Source: Bacteroidales bacterium (GTDB lineage Bacteria; Bacteroidota; Bacteroidia; Bacteroidales; P3). From it: 64,000 nucleotides of DNA. This document shows, in pieces, positions 42,443-50,270 of the stretch. The notes beneath the pieces are model-generated. The model searched no databases and was not told where the DNA came from. It worked only from the letters and a program-made list of their open reading frames with translations. A program made the position numbers and the translations under genes. Positions within the stretch are counted from its first letter, which is position 1. Each line of letters begins with the position of its first letter. The stretch lies in NCBI GenBank assembly GCA_017483575.1, contig JAFUWF010000017.1, forward strand, positions 149,332 through 213,331, in the 5' to 3' direction.

Positions 42443-43756
42443 ATGGCAAAACAAATTGAAGGAATCAACGGAGGCTTTGCCGGCAAGGTCGGCACGGTGA
42501 TTGGCTACCAGTGGCGTGGCAAATGGTGCATGCGGTCGTATCCGCGGGTGGTCCGCGACGCGCAGACGGAGGCCCAGCTGAGGCAGCGGGACTGGTTTGT
42601 GGAGGCGGTGCGGCTGGCGTCGCGGCTGACGGAGGTGCTGCGCGTGGGCCTGCGGCAGCCGTCGATGGAGATGCAGATGACCGAGGGCAACCTCTTCGTG
42701 AAGATGAACAAGGGGCTTTTCAGCATCGCGGAAGGGCGCCTGCAGGTGGAATACGAGCACCTGGTGCTCAGCGACGGCCCTGTGGCGCCGGTGGCCTTCG
42801 GTGCCGTGCGCCTGGAGGGCGAGGCGGGCTGCCGCGAGGCCGTGGCAGACTTCGAGGCCAACCCCCTCCAGCTGCCCTGCGGCTCTGGCGACAAGGTGCT
42901 CCTGGCAGCCATCACCGACGAGGGGCAGGAGGCCACGCTGGGGGCTCCAGCCTACCGCCGCAAGGGACGCGTGGGCCTCGACCTGCCGCCCTGGATGGAG
43001 GGCGAGGTGGTGCACCTCTACGGCATGGTGCAGGACTACGCAGGCTTCACGTCGCCAAGCGTTTACCTCGGCAGCATGCGGGTGGGAGACGGCGATGCGG
43101 AGGACGAGGGGTCACTCCTGGAAGTAGACACGCTTGACGCGCGGCGAGACGGCGGTGAGCATCTCGTAGGGGATGGTGCCGGCGGCCTCGGCGTTGCGCT
43201 GCAGCAGGTCGCCCTCGCCGAAGAGCACCACGGCGTCGCCCTCGGCACAGTCGAGGTCGGTGACGTCGACGAAGCACATGTCCATGCAGACGCTGCCGAT
43301 GATGGGAGCCTCGGCGCCATTGATGCTGACGCGGCCGTGGCCGTAGCCGAGGTGGCGGCTGAGGCCGTCGGCATAGCCGATGGGCACGATGGCAATGTGC
43401 GACGGGCGCTGGGCGATCCAGCGGCGGTTGTAGCCCACGGAGTCGCCTTCGGGGATGGCTTTAATCTGCGAGATGCGCGTCACCAGACGCGAGACCTGCC
43501 GCAGCTGGGCCTGCACGGCCTCCTCGGGGGCAATGCCGTAGAGGCCGATGCCGAGGCGCACCATGTCCATCTGCGCCTCAGGGAAGCGTGTGATGCCGGA
43601 GGAGTTGAGGATGTGGCAGAGGGGCTGGAGCGCCGGCGTCTCGCCGGCATCGGCGGCAAGCCTGGCCTTCAGGGCCTCGCTCCAGGTGCGGAAGCGGTTG
43701 ATCTGTCCGCGGGTGAAGTCGTCCATGGCGGGGTCCTCGCTGCAGGCCAGGTGTGA
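42443..43756 (+). CDS. DUF6266-family protein with run-on 3' end
   Basis: The first about 220 residues are a typical Bacteroidota DUF6266 protein: MAKQIEGINGGFAGKVGTVI, GYQWRGKWCMRSYPR, then a beta-rich C-terminal part ending FTSPSVYLGSMR. Family members usually stop here. This frame lacks a stop and continues to 43756 through the antisense of the murF/alr gene (overlap 43112-43756). The last about 215 residues are therefore probably not functional. One base difference near 43110 would bring the TAG at 43125-43127 into frame, so either a recent frameshift or a sequence error is possible. Function unknown. Confidence 0.65.
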   Translation: MAKQIEGINGGFAGKVGTVIGYQWRGKWCMRSYPRVVRDAQTEAQLRQRDWFVEAVRLASRLTEVLRVGLRQPSMEMQMTEGNLFVKMNKGLFSIAEGRLQVEYEHLVLSDGPVAPVAFGAVRLEGEAGCREAVADFEANPLQLPCGSGDKVLLAAITDEGQEATLGAPAYRRKGRVGLDLPPWMEGEVVHLYGMVQDYAGFTSPSVYLGSMRVGDGDAEDEGSLLEVDTLDARRDGGEHLVGDGAGGLGVALQQVALAEEHHGVALGTVEVGDVDEAHVHADAADDGSLGAIDADAAVAVAEVAAEAVGIADGHDGNVRRALGDPAAVVAHGVAFGDGFNLRDARHQTRDLPQLGLHGLLGGNAVEADAEAHHVHLRLREACDAGGVEDVAEGLERRRLAGIGGKPGLQGLAPGAEAVDLSAGEVVHGGVLAAGQV

Positions 43757-45601
43757 GAAGATGCTGCGCACCTGGAGGATGTCCTTCAGGGCGTTGAGGC
43801 GCTCGGCGAGGGCCGGGATGTCGTCGCCGGAGAAGCCCAGACGGTGCATGCCGGTGTCGAACTCCACATGGATGGCCATGCGTTCGCCGTAGAGGCGCAC
43901 ACGCTGGGAGAAGAGTTCGAGGATGCGGAAGGAGTAGATGTCCGGTTCGAGGCGGTATTTCACGATGTCGTCGAACGAGGCCTCCTCTGGGTTCATCACC
44001 ATGATGGGCAGGTGGATGCCGTTGCGGCGCAGCTCGACGCCCTCGTCGGCATAGGCCACAGTGAGGTAGTCCACATGGTTGAACTGCAGGGCGCTGGCCA
44101 CTTCGACCTTGCCGGCGCCGTAGGAAGCGGCTTTGACCATGGCCATGAGCTTGGTGCCGGAATTGATGCGCGAGCGGTAGTAGTTGAGGTTGTGGATCAT
44201 GGCGTCGAGGTTGACTTCCATGATGGTTTCGTGCGACTTGCGCTGCAGGAGCTTGGCCACCTTCTCGAACTCGAAGAGGCGGGCGCCCTTGAGGAGGATG
44301 GCTTCGTTCTGGAAACGGTTGAAGTCGCAGTCGTGGAGCATCTGCTCGGTGGAGGGGAAGAACTGGGCGTCGATGCCGGCGAAGCATTCCTTGCAATGGC
44401 AGAGGGCGGGGCCGACGCCGATGAGGCGCGTGATGCCACGTTGGGAGACGAGCTGCGCCACCTGGGTGTAGAGCTCGCTGTCCGGCACGCCGGTCTGCAG
44501 GAAGTCGCTGATGATAAGGGTCTTGTTGAAGTGCTGGTGTTCGTGTTGCAGGAAGTCGAGGGCGATGGAGAGGGAGTTGAGGTCGAGGGAGTAGCTGTCG
44601 TTGATGAGGAGGCAGTTGTTGATGCCCTCGTTCATCTCCAGACGCATCTCGACGGGGGTGAGTTTGGCGCAGCGGGCGGCGATGTCGGCAGGGGTATAGC
44701 CGAGGTAGAGCATGAGGGTGATGCAATGCATGACGTTCTGCTGCGAGGCGCGGTCCACGAAGGGGATGGAGACGGAGAAAGTGCTGTTTTCGAAGGCGAT
44801 GGAGAGGGAGGTGGAGCGGTCGCCGACGGTGGCGTCGAGGAGCTGCACGGCGTTGTCGGCCGAGGAGCCCCAGGTGAAGCGGTTGATGTGGCGGAAGCTC
44901 TCGATGTCGGAGAGGACGGAGTGGATGTCCTTGTGGTCGGTGGAGTAGATGAGGACGTCGCAATGGGTGAAGAGCTGCAGCTTCTCGGCCACTTTCTGCT
45001 GGCGGGTAAGGAAGTTCTCGTCGTGGGCCTGGCCCACGTTGGTGAAGATGCCTATGGTGGGCTGGATGATTTTCTGCAGACGCGCCATCTCGCCGGTCTC
45101 GGAGATACCGGCCTCGAAGACAGCCATTTCGTGGCCCGCCTCCATCTGCCACACGGAGAGGGGGACGCCGATTTGCGAGTTGTAGCTCTTGGGGCTGGAG
45201 ACGAGGCGGCGGTCGGGCGAGAGGAGCTGGACAATCCAGTCCTTGACGATGGTCTTGCCGTTGCTGCCGGTGATGCCCACCACGGGGTAGGCGAACTGGG
45301 AGCGATGGTGCGCGGCAAGGCGCTGGAGGGCGTCGAGGACGTCGTCGACACGCCAGATGTTGGCCTCGGGGAGGTCGATGTCGCAGTCGGCAGGCACCAC
45401 GAACTGGCGCACGCCGGCCTGGTAGAGGCCGTCGATGTAGCGGCAGCCGCTGTTGCGCTTGGTGGGGATGGCGAAGAAGAGGGTGCCATGGGCCGAGACG
45501 AGGGTGCGGCTGTCGGTGAGCAGGTGCAGTATGGGGTCGTCCGGACGGCGCAGGAAGGCCTCGGCGGGACGAATGACATTGGAGATTTCGGAAGCTTTCA
45601 T
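43112..45601 (-). CDS. murF-alr: Bifunctional MurF/alanine racemase fusion
   Basis: The protein has 829 residues. The N-terminal Mur-ligase half has GITGSNGKTIVKDWIVQLLS and EAGISETGEMARLQKIIQPT. The C-terminal half is alanine racemase with the PLP lysine in LMAMVKAASYGAGKVEVA and the SVCMDMCFVDV motif. The fusion is a Bacteroidota trait. It makes D-alanine and may also attach D-Ala-D-Ala, although a separate murF lies at 35.9 kb. An in-frame AGETPALQ palindrome (43626-43649) sits in the racemase half. The start overlaps the DUF2851 stop by 4 bp, in the grpE-dnaJ operon. Confidence 0.93.
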   Translation of the reverse strand: MKASEISNVIRPAEAFLRRPDDPILHLLTDSRTLVSAHGTLFFAIPTKRNSGCRYIDGLYQAGVRQFVVPADCDIDLPEANIWRVDDVLDALQRLAAHHRSQFAYPVVGITGSNGKTIVKDWIVQLLSPDRRLVSSPKSYNSQIGVPLSVWQMEAGHEMAVFEAGISETGEMARLQKIIQPTIGIFTNVGQAHDENFLTRQQKVAEKLQLFTHCDVLIYSTDHKDIHSVLSDIESFRHINRFTWGSSADNAVQLLDATVGDRSTSLSIAFENSTFSVSIPFVDRASQQNVMHCITLMLYLGYTPADIAARCAKLTPVEMRLEMNEGINNCLLINDSYSLDLNSLSIALDFLQHEHQHFNKTLIISDFLQTGVPDSELYTQVAQLVSQRGITRLIGVGPALCHCKECFAGIDAQFFPSTEQMLHDCDFNRFQNEAILLKGARLFEFEKVAKLLQRKSHETIMEVNLDAMIHNLNYYRSRINSGTKLMAMVKAASYGAGKVEVASALQFNHVDYLTVAYADEGVELRRNGIHLPIMVMNPEEASFDDIVKYRLEPDIYSFRILELFSQRVRLYGERMAIHVEFDTGMHRLGFSGDDIPALAERLNALKDILQVRSIFSHLACSEDPAMDDFTRGQINRFRTWSEALKARLAADAGETPALQPLCHILNSSGITRFPEAQMDMVRLGIGLYGIAPEEAVQAQLRQVSRLVTRISQIKAIPEGDSVGYNRRWIAQRPSHIAIVPIGYADGLSRHLGYGHGRVSINGAEAPIIGSVCMDMCFVDVTDLDCAEGDAVVLFGEGDLLQRNAEAAGTIPYEMLTAVSPRVKRVYFQE
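43626..43649. repeat. AGxTPALQ palindrome inside murF/alr
   Basis: TGGAGCGCCGGCGTCTCGCC plus GGCA, read on the coding strand as AGETPALQ within LAADAGETPALQPL. Confidence 0.85.
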
Positions 45602-46890
45602 AACTCTTTGGGTATTTGCTTGATGATGCTATGGCCAATGCGGCATTGGAGGCACTGGCGGTTGAGACAATAGTTGTTGTGGAGCTGGAGGAGGGCCTGG
45701 CTCTGGGCCGCGTTGGCGGGGGTGAGGCCGGCGGCCTGGAAGCGGCGCAGGATGGCGTTGTCCTCGGGCGGCAGCTGGGCGAGGAGGCCGACGGCCTGTT
45801 CCTTGTATTGTTGCTGGCCGCGAACGTCGCCGTAGACGAAAAGCAGGGGCACCCAGGCGTTGATGACAAGCAGCTGGGCCTGCATGCGTCCGAGGCGTTT
45901 GACGGTGGAACGCGACGTGGGCTGGTCGAAGTGGTAATGGTTTTCCCAATAGGGCGAGGCCTGGCAGTCGAAGAGGCGCTCCAGGCGGTCGGCCTCGGGG
46001 GTGTCCAGGAGGGTGGAAAAGAGGTTGGAGGAGGAGGAAACGAGGTGTGCGAACTGGCTGATGCGGATGGTGGGGAATGCCGAGGGGCGCAGGCGGAAGA
46101 AGCGCCAGAGGTAGCCGTCGATGGGCTGGAGGTAGGCGCCGTCGCGCAGGGCCTCGTAGTCGGCCTGCAGCTGGCGCGGATAGTCGTCCTCGAAGTAGCC
46201 TTCCAGCAGGCCCGCCTGTCCCAGGAGGAGGGCCTCGATGCGCTGCGGATTGTCCTTCCAGCGGGCCAGCAGACGCTGGTCCGTGGCCTTGGCCAGGAGC
46301 TCGAAAGGCAGGGCGTTGACCTTGCCGCCGAAGTAGCGCGCCATGAGCCAGTAGCAGGTCTGCTCCCAGCTGCCACGGCTCTCTTCGAGCAGGCGGCGGA
46401 CATCCTTCGACTTGGACTCGATGCGTTCCACAACAAGGCGTTCGAGAGCGGAATCAACAATAAAGCCCGGCACCTGGGGCAGGCGCTGGGCGCAGGGGAT
46501 GGAGTCGTCGGTGGCGGGCTCCATCAGGGTGTCGTAGTTGGCAACGAGGGCGGGATGGATGAAGCGACGCAGCTCGAGGGTGGGCGGCACGATGCCGTTC
46601 TGGAGGCGAATGTCGCAGTCGTGCTCGTAGACGACATGGAGGATGACGTTGTTGTAGGCGGGGTCCTGTGTGTGCCGGTGGGCGTTCCAGTCGGAGGAGC
46701 GCAGGTGCACCTCGATGTTGCCGACCCATTCGACACCGCCGATGGCAAGGTGGGAGTTGAAGAAATCGGGACCTGCATCACGGTTGAGGTCGCCGGCACG
46801 GTGGACGGCGACGGGCTGCCCATCGGTGGTGGCAAGGGTGCGCGCCACCATCTGGTGCTGCCAGATGTAATGTAGGAAGGCCTCGGTCAT
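45598..46890 (-). CDS. DUF2851-family protein
   Basis: The protein has 430 residues. LHYIWQHQMVARTLATTDGQ, then DLNRDAGPDFFNSHLAIGGV, WVGNIEVHLRSSDWNAH and NNVILHVVYEHDCDI are the conserved DUF2851 blocks. The D-x(n)-E-x-H layout resembles nuclease folds of the PD-(D/E)xK type, but activity is unproven. The C-terminus has a Cys pair (CLNRQCLQCRIGH). It overlaps dnaJ by 1 bp (TGATG) upstream and murF/alr by 4 bp downstream, so it is translated from the chaperone operon. Confidence 0.9.
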   Translation of the reverse strand: MTEAFLHYIWQHQMVARTLATTDGQPVAVHRAGDLNRDAGPDFFNSHLAIGGVEWVGNIEVHLRSSDWNAHRHTQDPAYNNVILHVVYEHDCDIRLQNGIVPPTLELRRFIHPALVANYDTLMEPATDDSIPCAQRLPQVPGFIVDSALERLVVERIESKSKDVRRLLEESRGSWEQTCYWLMARYFGGKVNALPFELLAKATDQRLLARWKDNPQRIEALLLGQAGLLEGYFEDDYPRQLQADYEALRDGAYLQPIDGYLWRFFRLRPSAFPTIRISQFAHLVSSSSNLFSTLLDTPEADRLERLFDCQASPYWENHYHFDQPTSRSTVKRLGRMQAQLLVINAWVPLLFVYGDVRGQQQYKEQAVGLLAQLPPEDNAILRRFQAAGLTPANAAQSQALLQLHNNYCLNRQCLQCRIGHSIIKQIPKEL

Positions 46891-48038
46891 CAGTTGAACA
46901 TCTCTTTCATCTTGTCGAAGAAGCCGCGTTCCTGCTTGGTGGGATTGGGCTGGAAGTTCTGGTGCTTCTGCATCTCCTCGAGCATCTTCTTCTCGTCGCG
47001 GGTGAGATCCTTGGGCACCCAGACATTGAGGCAGACGAGGAGGTCGCCGCGGCCGTAGCCGTTGACGACGGGCAGGCCCTTGCCGCGAAGGCGGACCACA
47101 CGGCCCGAGGGGGTGCCGGGGTCTATCTTTATCTTCACCTTGCCGCTGAGGGTGGGTATCTCGACCGAAGCGCCCATGGCGGCGTCGGCGAAGGTGATGA
47201 AGGCGTTGTAGTAGAGGTTGGCGTCCTGACGTTCGAAGGTGTCGTGCTCAACTTCCTCGACGAGGACAATGAGGTCGCCGGGGACTCCGCCGTGGGGGGC
47301 GGCGTTGCCTTGGCCCTGCATGGCTAGCTGCATGCCGTCCTGCACACCGGCGGGGATATTGATGGTAATGATTTCGTCGCTCTTGACTATGCCGTCGCCG
47401 TGGCAGTCGTGGCATTTGTCCTTGATGATGCGTCCCTCACCGCCGCAATGGGGGCAGGCACTCTGGGTCTGCATCATGCCTAGGATGGTGCGCTTGGTCT
47501 CGGTGACGACACCGGAGCCGTGGCAGTTGGGGCAGGTCTCGGTCTTGCCGTCCTTGGCGCCGCTGCCGCCGCAGGTCTTGCAGGGGACGTATTTGCTGAC
47601 TTTGATCTTCTTCTCGCAGCCGCGGTCGATCTCCTCTAGGGTGAGTTTGACCTTGATGCGGAGGTTGCTGCCACGCATGACGCGACGGCCGCCGCCACCT
47701 CCGAAGCCGGAGAATCCGGAACGGAAGCCACCGCCTCCGAAGAGGTCTCCAAAGATGCTTCCGAACTGGGAGAAGATGTCGTTCATATCCATGCCGCCTT
47801 GGCCATAGGCGCCGTCCATGCCGGCCATGCCGAACTGGTCGTAGCGGGCTTTCTTGTCGGGGTTGCTGAGGACATCGTAGGCCTCGGCAGCCTCCTTGAA
47901 TTTCTCTTCGGCCTCCTTGTCGCCCGGATTGCGGTCGGGATGGTACTTGAGGGCCAACTTGCGGTAGGCCTTCTTCATTTCGTCGGGTGTGGCGTTTTTG
48001 TCGACGCCCAACACTTCATAGTAGTCTCTCTTTGCCAT
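46890..48038 (-). CDS. dnaJ: Chaperone DnaJ (Hsp40)
   Basis: The protein has 382 residues, full length. The J domain has HPD in [19 protein letters not shown] Gly/Phe-rich linker ([17 protein letters not shown]) follows. Then come four zinc-binding repeats: [24 protein letters not shown] and CHDCHGDG. It delivers clients to DnaK and stimulates its ATPase. It lies 34 bp after grpE and overlaps the DUF2851 gene by 1 bp. Confidence 0.98.
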   Translation of the reverse strand: MAKRDYYEVLGVDKNATPDEMKKAYRKLALKYHPDRNPGDKEAEEKFKEAAEAYDVLSNPDKKARYDQFGMAGMDGAYGQGGMDMNDIFSQFGSIFGDLFGGGGFRSGFSGFGGGGGRRVMRGSNLRIKVKLTLEEIDRGCEKKIKVSKYVPCKTCGGSGAKDGKTETCPNCHGSGVVTETKRTILGMMQTQSACPHCGGEGRIIKDKCHDCHGDGIVKSDEIITINIPAGVQDGMQLAMQGQGNAAPHGGVPGDLIVLVEEVEHDTFERQDANLYYNAFITFADAAMGASVEIPTLSGKVKIKIDPGTPSGRVVRLRGKGLPVVNGYGRGDLLVCLNVWVPKDLTRDEKKMLEEMQKHQNFQPNPTKQERGFFDKMKEMFN

Positions 48039-48072
48039 AACTCTTGTCTCCTAACTCTTGACTCTTATCACT

Positions 48073-48615
48073 TTAGAATGCCACTACCACTTTGGCGTAG
48101 CGCAGCACTTTGTCGTTCAGGTAATAGCCTTTTTCCACCACATCGACCACAAGGCCTTTCTGAGCCTCGTCGGCAGCCGGAATGCGGGTGATGGCTTCGT
48201 GAAGGTTCTCGTCGAACTTCTCGCCCTTGACCTCCATGGACTTCAGGCCTTTCTGCTCGAGAATCTTTATCATCTTGTTGTAAATCAGCGACACGCCTTC
48301 GTCCTGAGTGGCAGCCAGGGCACGCTCGAAGTCGTCGATGACGGGCAGGATGGCCTTCATCATCTCGCGGCTGCCGTTGATCAGGAGGTCGGCCTTCTCG
48401 AGGTTGGTGCGTTTGCGGTAGTTCTCATACTCGGAGTAGAGGCGGAGGTACTTGTCATTGAGTTCTGCCAGTTTCTCTCCCATCTCCTGCACCTTGTCAG
48501 TATCGGTGGCTTCGGTCTCGGACTGGGGTTCCTCAGCAGCCTGAGTTTCCTGGTTCTCAAGCTCTTCCTGATTTATCTGTTCTTCTTTTTCGCTATGTTT
48601 ATCTTTGTTGCTCAT
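48073..48615 (-). CDS. grpE: Nucleotide exchange factor GrpE
   Basis: The protein has 180 residues. A long acidic, Gln/Glu-rich N-terminus (EKEEQINQEELENQETQAAE) is followed by a coiled coil (LAELNDKYLRLYSEYENYRK). The family block NLHEAITRIPAADEAQKGLV and the C-terminal ending LNDKVLRYAKVVVAF complete it. It releases ADP from DnaK. It is the first gene of grpE-dnaJ-DUF2851-murF/alr. Upstream lie the ostA-like terminator and an inverted repeat also found near dnaK. Confidence 0.95.
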   Translation of the reverse strand: MSNKDKHSEKEEQINQEELENQETQAAEEPQSETEATDTDKVQEMGEKLAELNDKYLRLYSEYENYRKRTNLEKADLLINGSREMMKAILPVIDDFERALAATQDEGVSLIYNKMIKILEQKGLKSMEVKGEKFDENLHEAITRIPAADEAQKGLVVDVVEKGYYLNDKVLRYAKVVVAF

Positions 48616-48651
48616 AGTTTATTATTGATTATTTTTCTGACATTTATATAT

Positions 48652-48674
48652 CAAAAAGACTGCCATTGGCAGTC
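48652..48674 (-). terminator. Intrinsic terminator after the OstA-like gene
   Basis: On the minus strand GACTGCC and GGCAGTC form a perfect 7 bp stem with a 3 nt loop, followed by TTTTTG. It separates the OstA-like gene from grpE. Confidence 0.8.
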
Positions 48675-48677
48675 GGA

Positions 48678-48692
48678 CTGACATTTTGTCAC
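48678..48692. promoter_or_regulatory. Inverted repeat CTGACATTTTGTCAC upstream of grpE
   Basis: It is a near-palindrome with the same layout as the site before dnaK (27072-27086). It overlaps the OstA-like stop codon and lies 63 bp before grpE. A shared stress operator is a guess. Confidence 0.4.
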
Positions 48693-50209
48693 CACACAAA
48701 GACATCTTCGGGCTTGCGTGGACGACGTTTGGACAGCCAACGGAAATCCTTCAGGCGACGCCACTCTTCGGGGACCATGGACACGGGGTAGGTCTGGAGG
48801 TCGGGCTTGTCGTAGGTGACAACGCGCGAAGGGGCCCGCGTGGTGTCGAAATAGATGCGCATGTCCGTACCCATGCCGACATTGGCTCCGACAAGGGAGG
48901 TGGTGGTTGTGCTGTCGCCTTCGGTGATATAATATACCATCTGGGCATTGCCAAGAATATCGGCATACTGCGGTTCTCCGCCCTCGAAGTAGACAACGCC
49001 ATGCTTGCCTTTGAGCTGATTGAACTTCTCTCGGTCCACCTGCTGAACAGCGAAACAGGCCGTCCGCAGCCATGCACGACGCACGCCGCTGGTGTCGTGG
49101 AGGAGCTCGATGGTATCGGCCGAGCACTGGTAATGCTCATACCAGAGCACGGGGTCTTTGTAGAGGGACAGCAGCGAGTCGACGGCGCTGTAGAAGGCAG
49201 AGTCGCACATGGCTTGGGCGTCATGGCGGAAGACCTTGACTTTGTGGTTGGCTCGGACAGTCTGCAGGTGGTTGGTACTGTCGGTGTTGACATAGACGGT
49301 GTCGGCATGCATGTAGAGCGAATCGCCGTCGTCGACAAAGAGCACCAACGCCTTGTCGGTGACAAAGGAGAAGTTGCGCACCTGGTTGGTTTCGCCGTAA
49401 TGGCCCGTGCAGGTGATGTTGTTCACCGAATCGAAAATCCTCACGTTGCCGCGGGCCTTGCCGTAGCGTTCCTCTTCGTCGTAATAGAGTGTGTCGCTGT
49501 CGATTGTGCGTCCTTGGTTATCCACATGCGATGCTTTGTACGAGATGGCGAAGCGGGTCTTGGTGTGGTAATCGCCCATCTCGCTGTAGATGACAGAGGA
49601 GTCGGTATAGATACGGGTCGGGCTCTCGAAGTGTGCCACCTCGGTCGAAGTGTTGTAGATCAGCGTGTCCGTGAAGAGTGTCATGCTGGTATCGGCCAGA
49701 ACGACATCGTTGTAGATGAAGAATTCTTTCAAGTCGGAATTGTACTCGCCCTTCCGGCTGTCGAGGGTGCGTGCGCCGCTGAGGGCATGGCCCCACTCGA
49801 TGTAGTATGCCGTGGCCTTGTTGCGCTCGTAGGTGACGTGGTTGGCAAGCAGCTGTGTCCTGCCATCGACAAGCACCACAGTGTCATCCCAGATGTCAAC
49901 CACACGGGTGTTGCCGTCGTAGTAAAGACGGTCGCCATAGATAAAAGTGGTGTCGGACAGCTTGATAACCACCGACCCGAAGGCGGTGAAACTGTTTTCG
50001 CGGGTGTTGAAATGGGCCGAATCGGAGGTAAGCGTCATGCCCTCGTGGATGGCCTTCACATGGCGGTAAAGAATCCAGATGTCGCCATTCTCGGGGTCGC
50101 GCGAGCCTACGCCCGACGAATACTCAATCAGTTTCTGCGCGGTGCAGTGGCCAAAAGCACCAACGAGGAGCAACATCAGCAGGAGGATTCTTTTCAATGT
50201 CATGGGCAT
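48689..50209 (-). CDS. OstA/LptA-like lipopolysaccharide transport-related protein
   Basis: The protein has 506 residues with a signal peptide (MTLKRILLLMLLLVGAFGHC then TAQ). The mature chain is a series of short beta repeats: HVKAIHEGMTLTSDSAHFNT, FTAFGSVVIKLSDTTFIYGD, RLYYDGNTRVVDIWDDTVVL. These are the OstA/LptA jelly-roll repeats that carry lipid A across the periplasm. The second half is less conserved. It is a Bacteroidota OstA-like protein, longer than LptA and without the LptD barrel. A terminator follows, and a long palindrome precedes it at 50223-50250. Confidence 0.85.
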   Translation of the reverse strand: MPMTLKRILLLMLLLVGAFGHCTAQKLIEYSSGVGSRDPENGDIWILYRHVKAIHEGMTLTSDSAHFNTRENSFTAFGSVVIKLSDTTFIYGDRLYYDGNTRVVDIWDDTVVLVDGRTQLLANHVTYERNKATAYYIEWGHALSGARTLDSRKGEYNSDLKEFFIYNDVVLADTSMTLFTDTLIYNTSTEVAHFESPTRIYTDSSVIYSEMGDYHTKTRFAISYKASHVDNQGRTIDSDTLYYDEEERYGKARGNVRIFDSVNNITCTGHYGETNQVRNFSFVTDKALVLFVDDGDSLYMHADTVYVNTDSTNHLQTVRANHKVKVFRHDAQAMCDSAFYSAVDSLLSLYKDPVLWYEHYQCSADTIELLHDTSGVRRAWLRTACFAVQQVDREKFNQLKGKHGVVYFEGGEPQYADILGNAQMVYYITEGDSTTTTSLVGANVGMGTDMRIYFDTTRAPSRVVTYDKPDLQTYPVSMVPEEWRRLKDFRWLSKRRPRKPEDVFVW

Positions 50210-50222
50210 TTATAAAAATAAC

Positions 50223-50250
50223 GTAGAGACGTGGGATGCCACGTCTCTAC
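50223..50250. repeat. Perfect palindrome between the OstA-like and GldK/J-like genes
   Basis: GTAGAGACGTGG and CCACGTCTCTAC form a perfect 12 bp stem with loop GATG. On the minus strand it is followed by GTTATTTTT, so it may serve as a weak terminator for the upstream gene. GTAGAGACG-type palindromes recur in some Bacteroidota genomes. Confidence 0.75.
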
Positions 50251-50270
50251 TATCTTGCTATGAATGAATC

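Noticed and set aside
48652-48692. CIRCE-type heat-shock operator before grpE
   Set aside because: The CIRCE sequence TTAGCACTC-N9-GAGTGCTAA is not present; only the CTGnCA-N3-TGnCAG repeat is seen.
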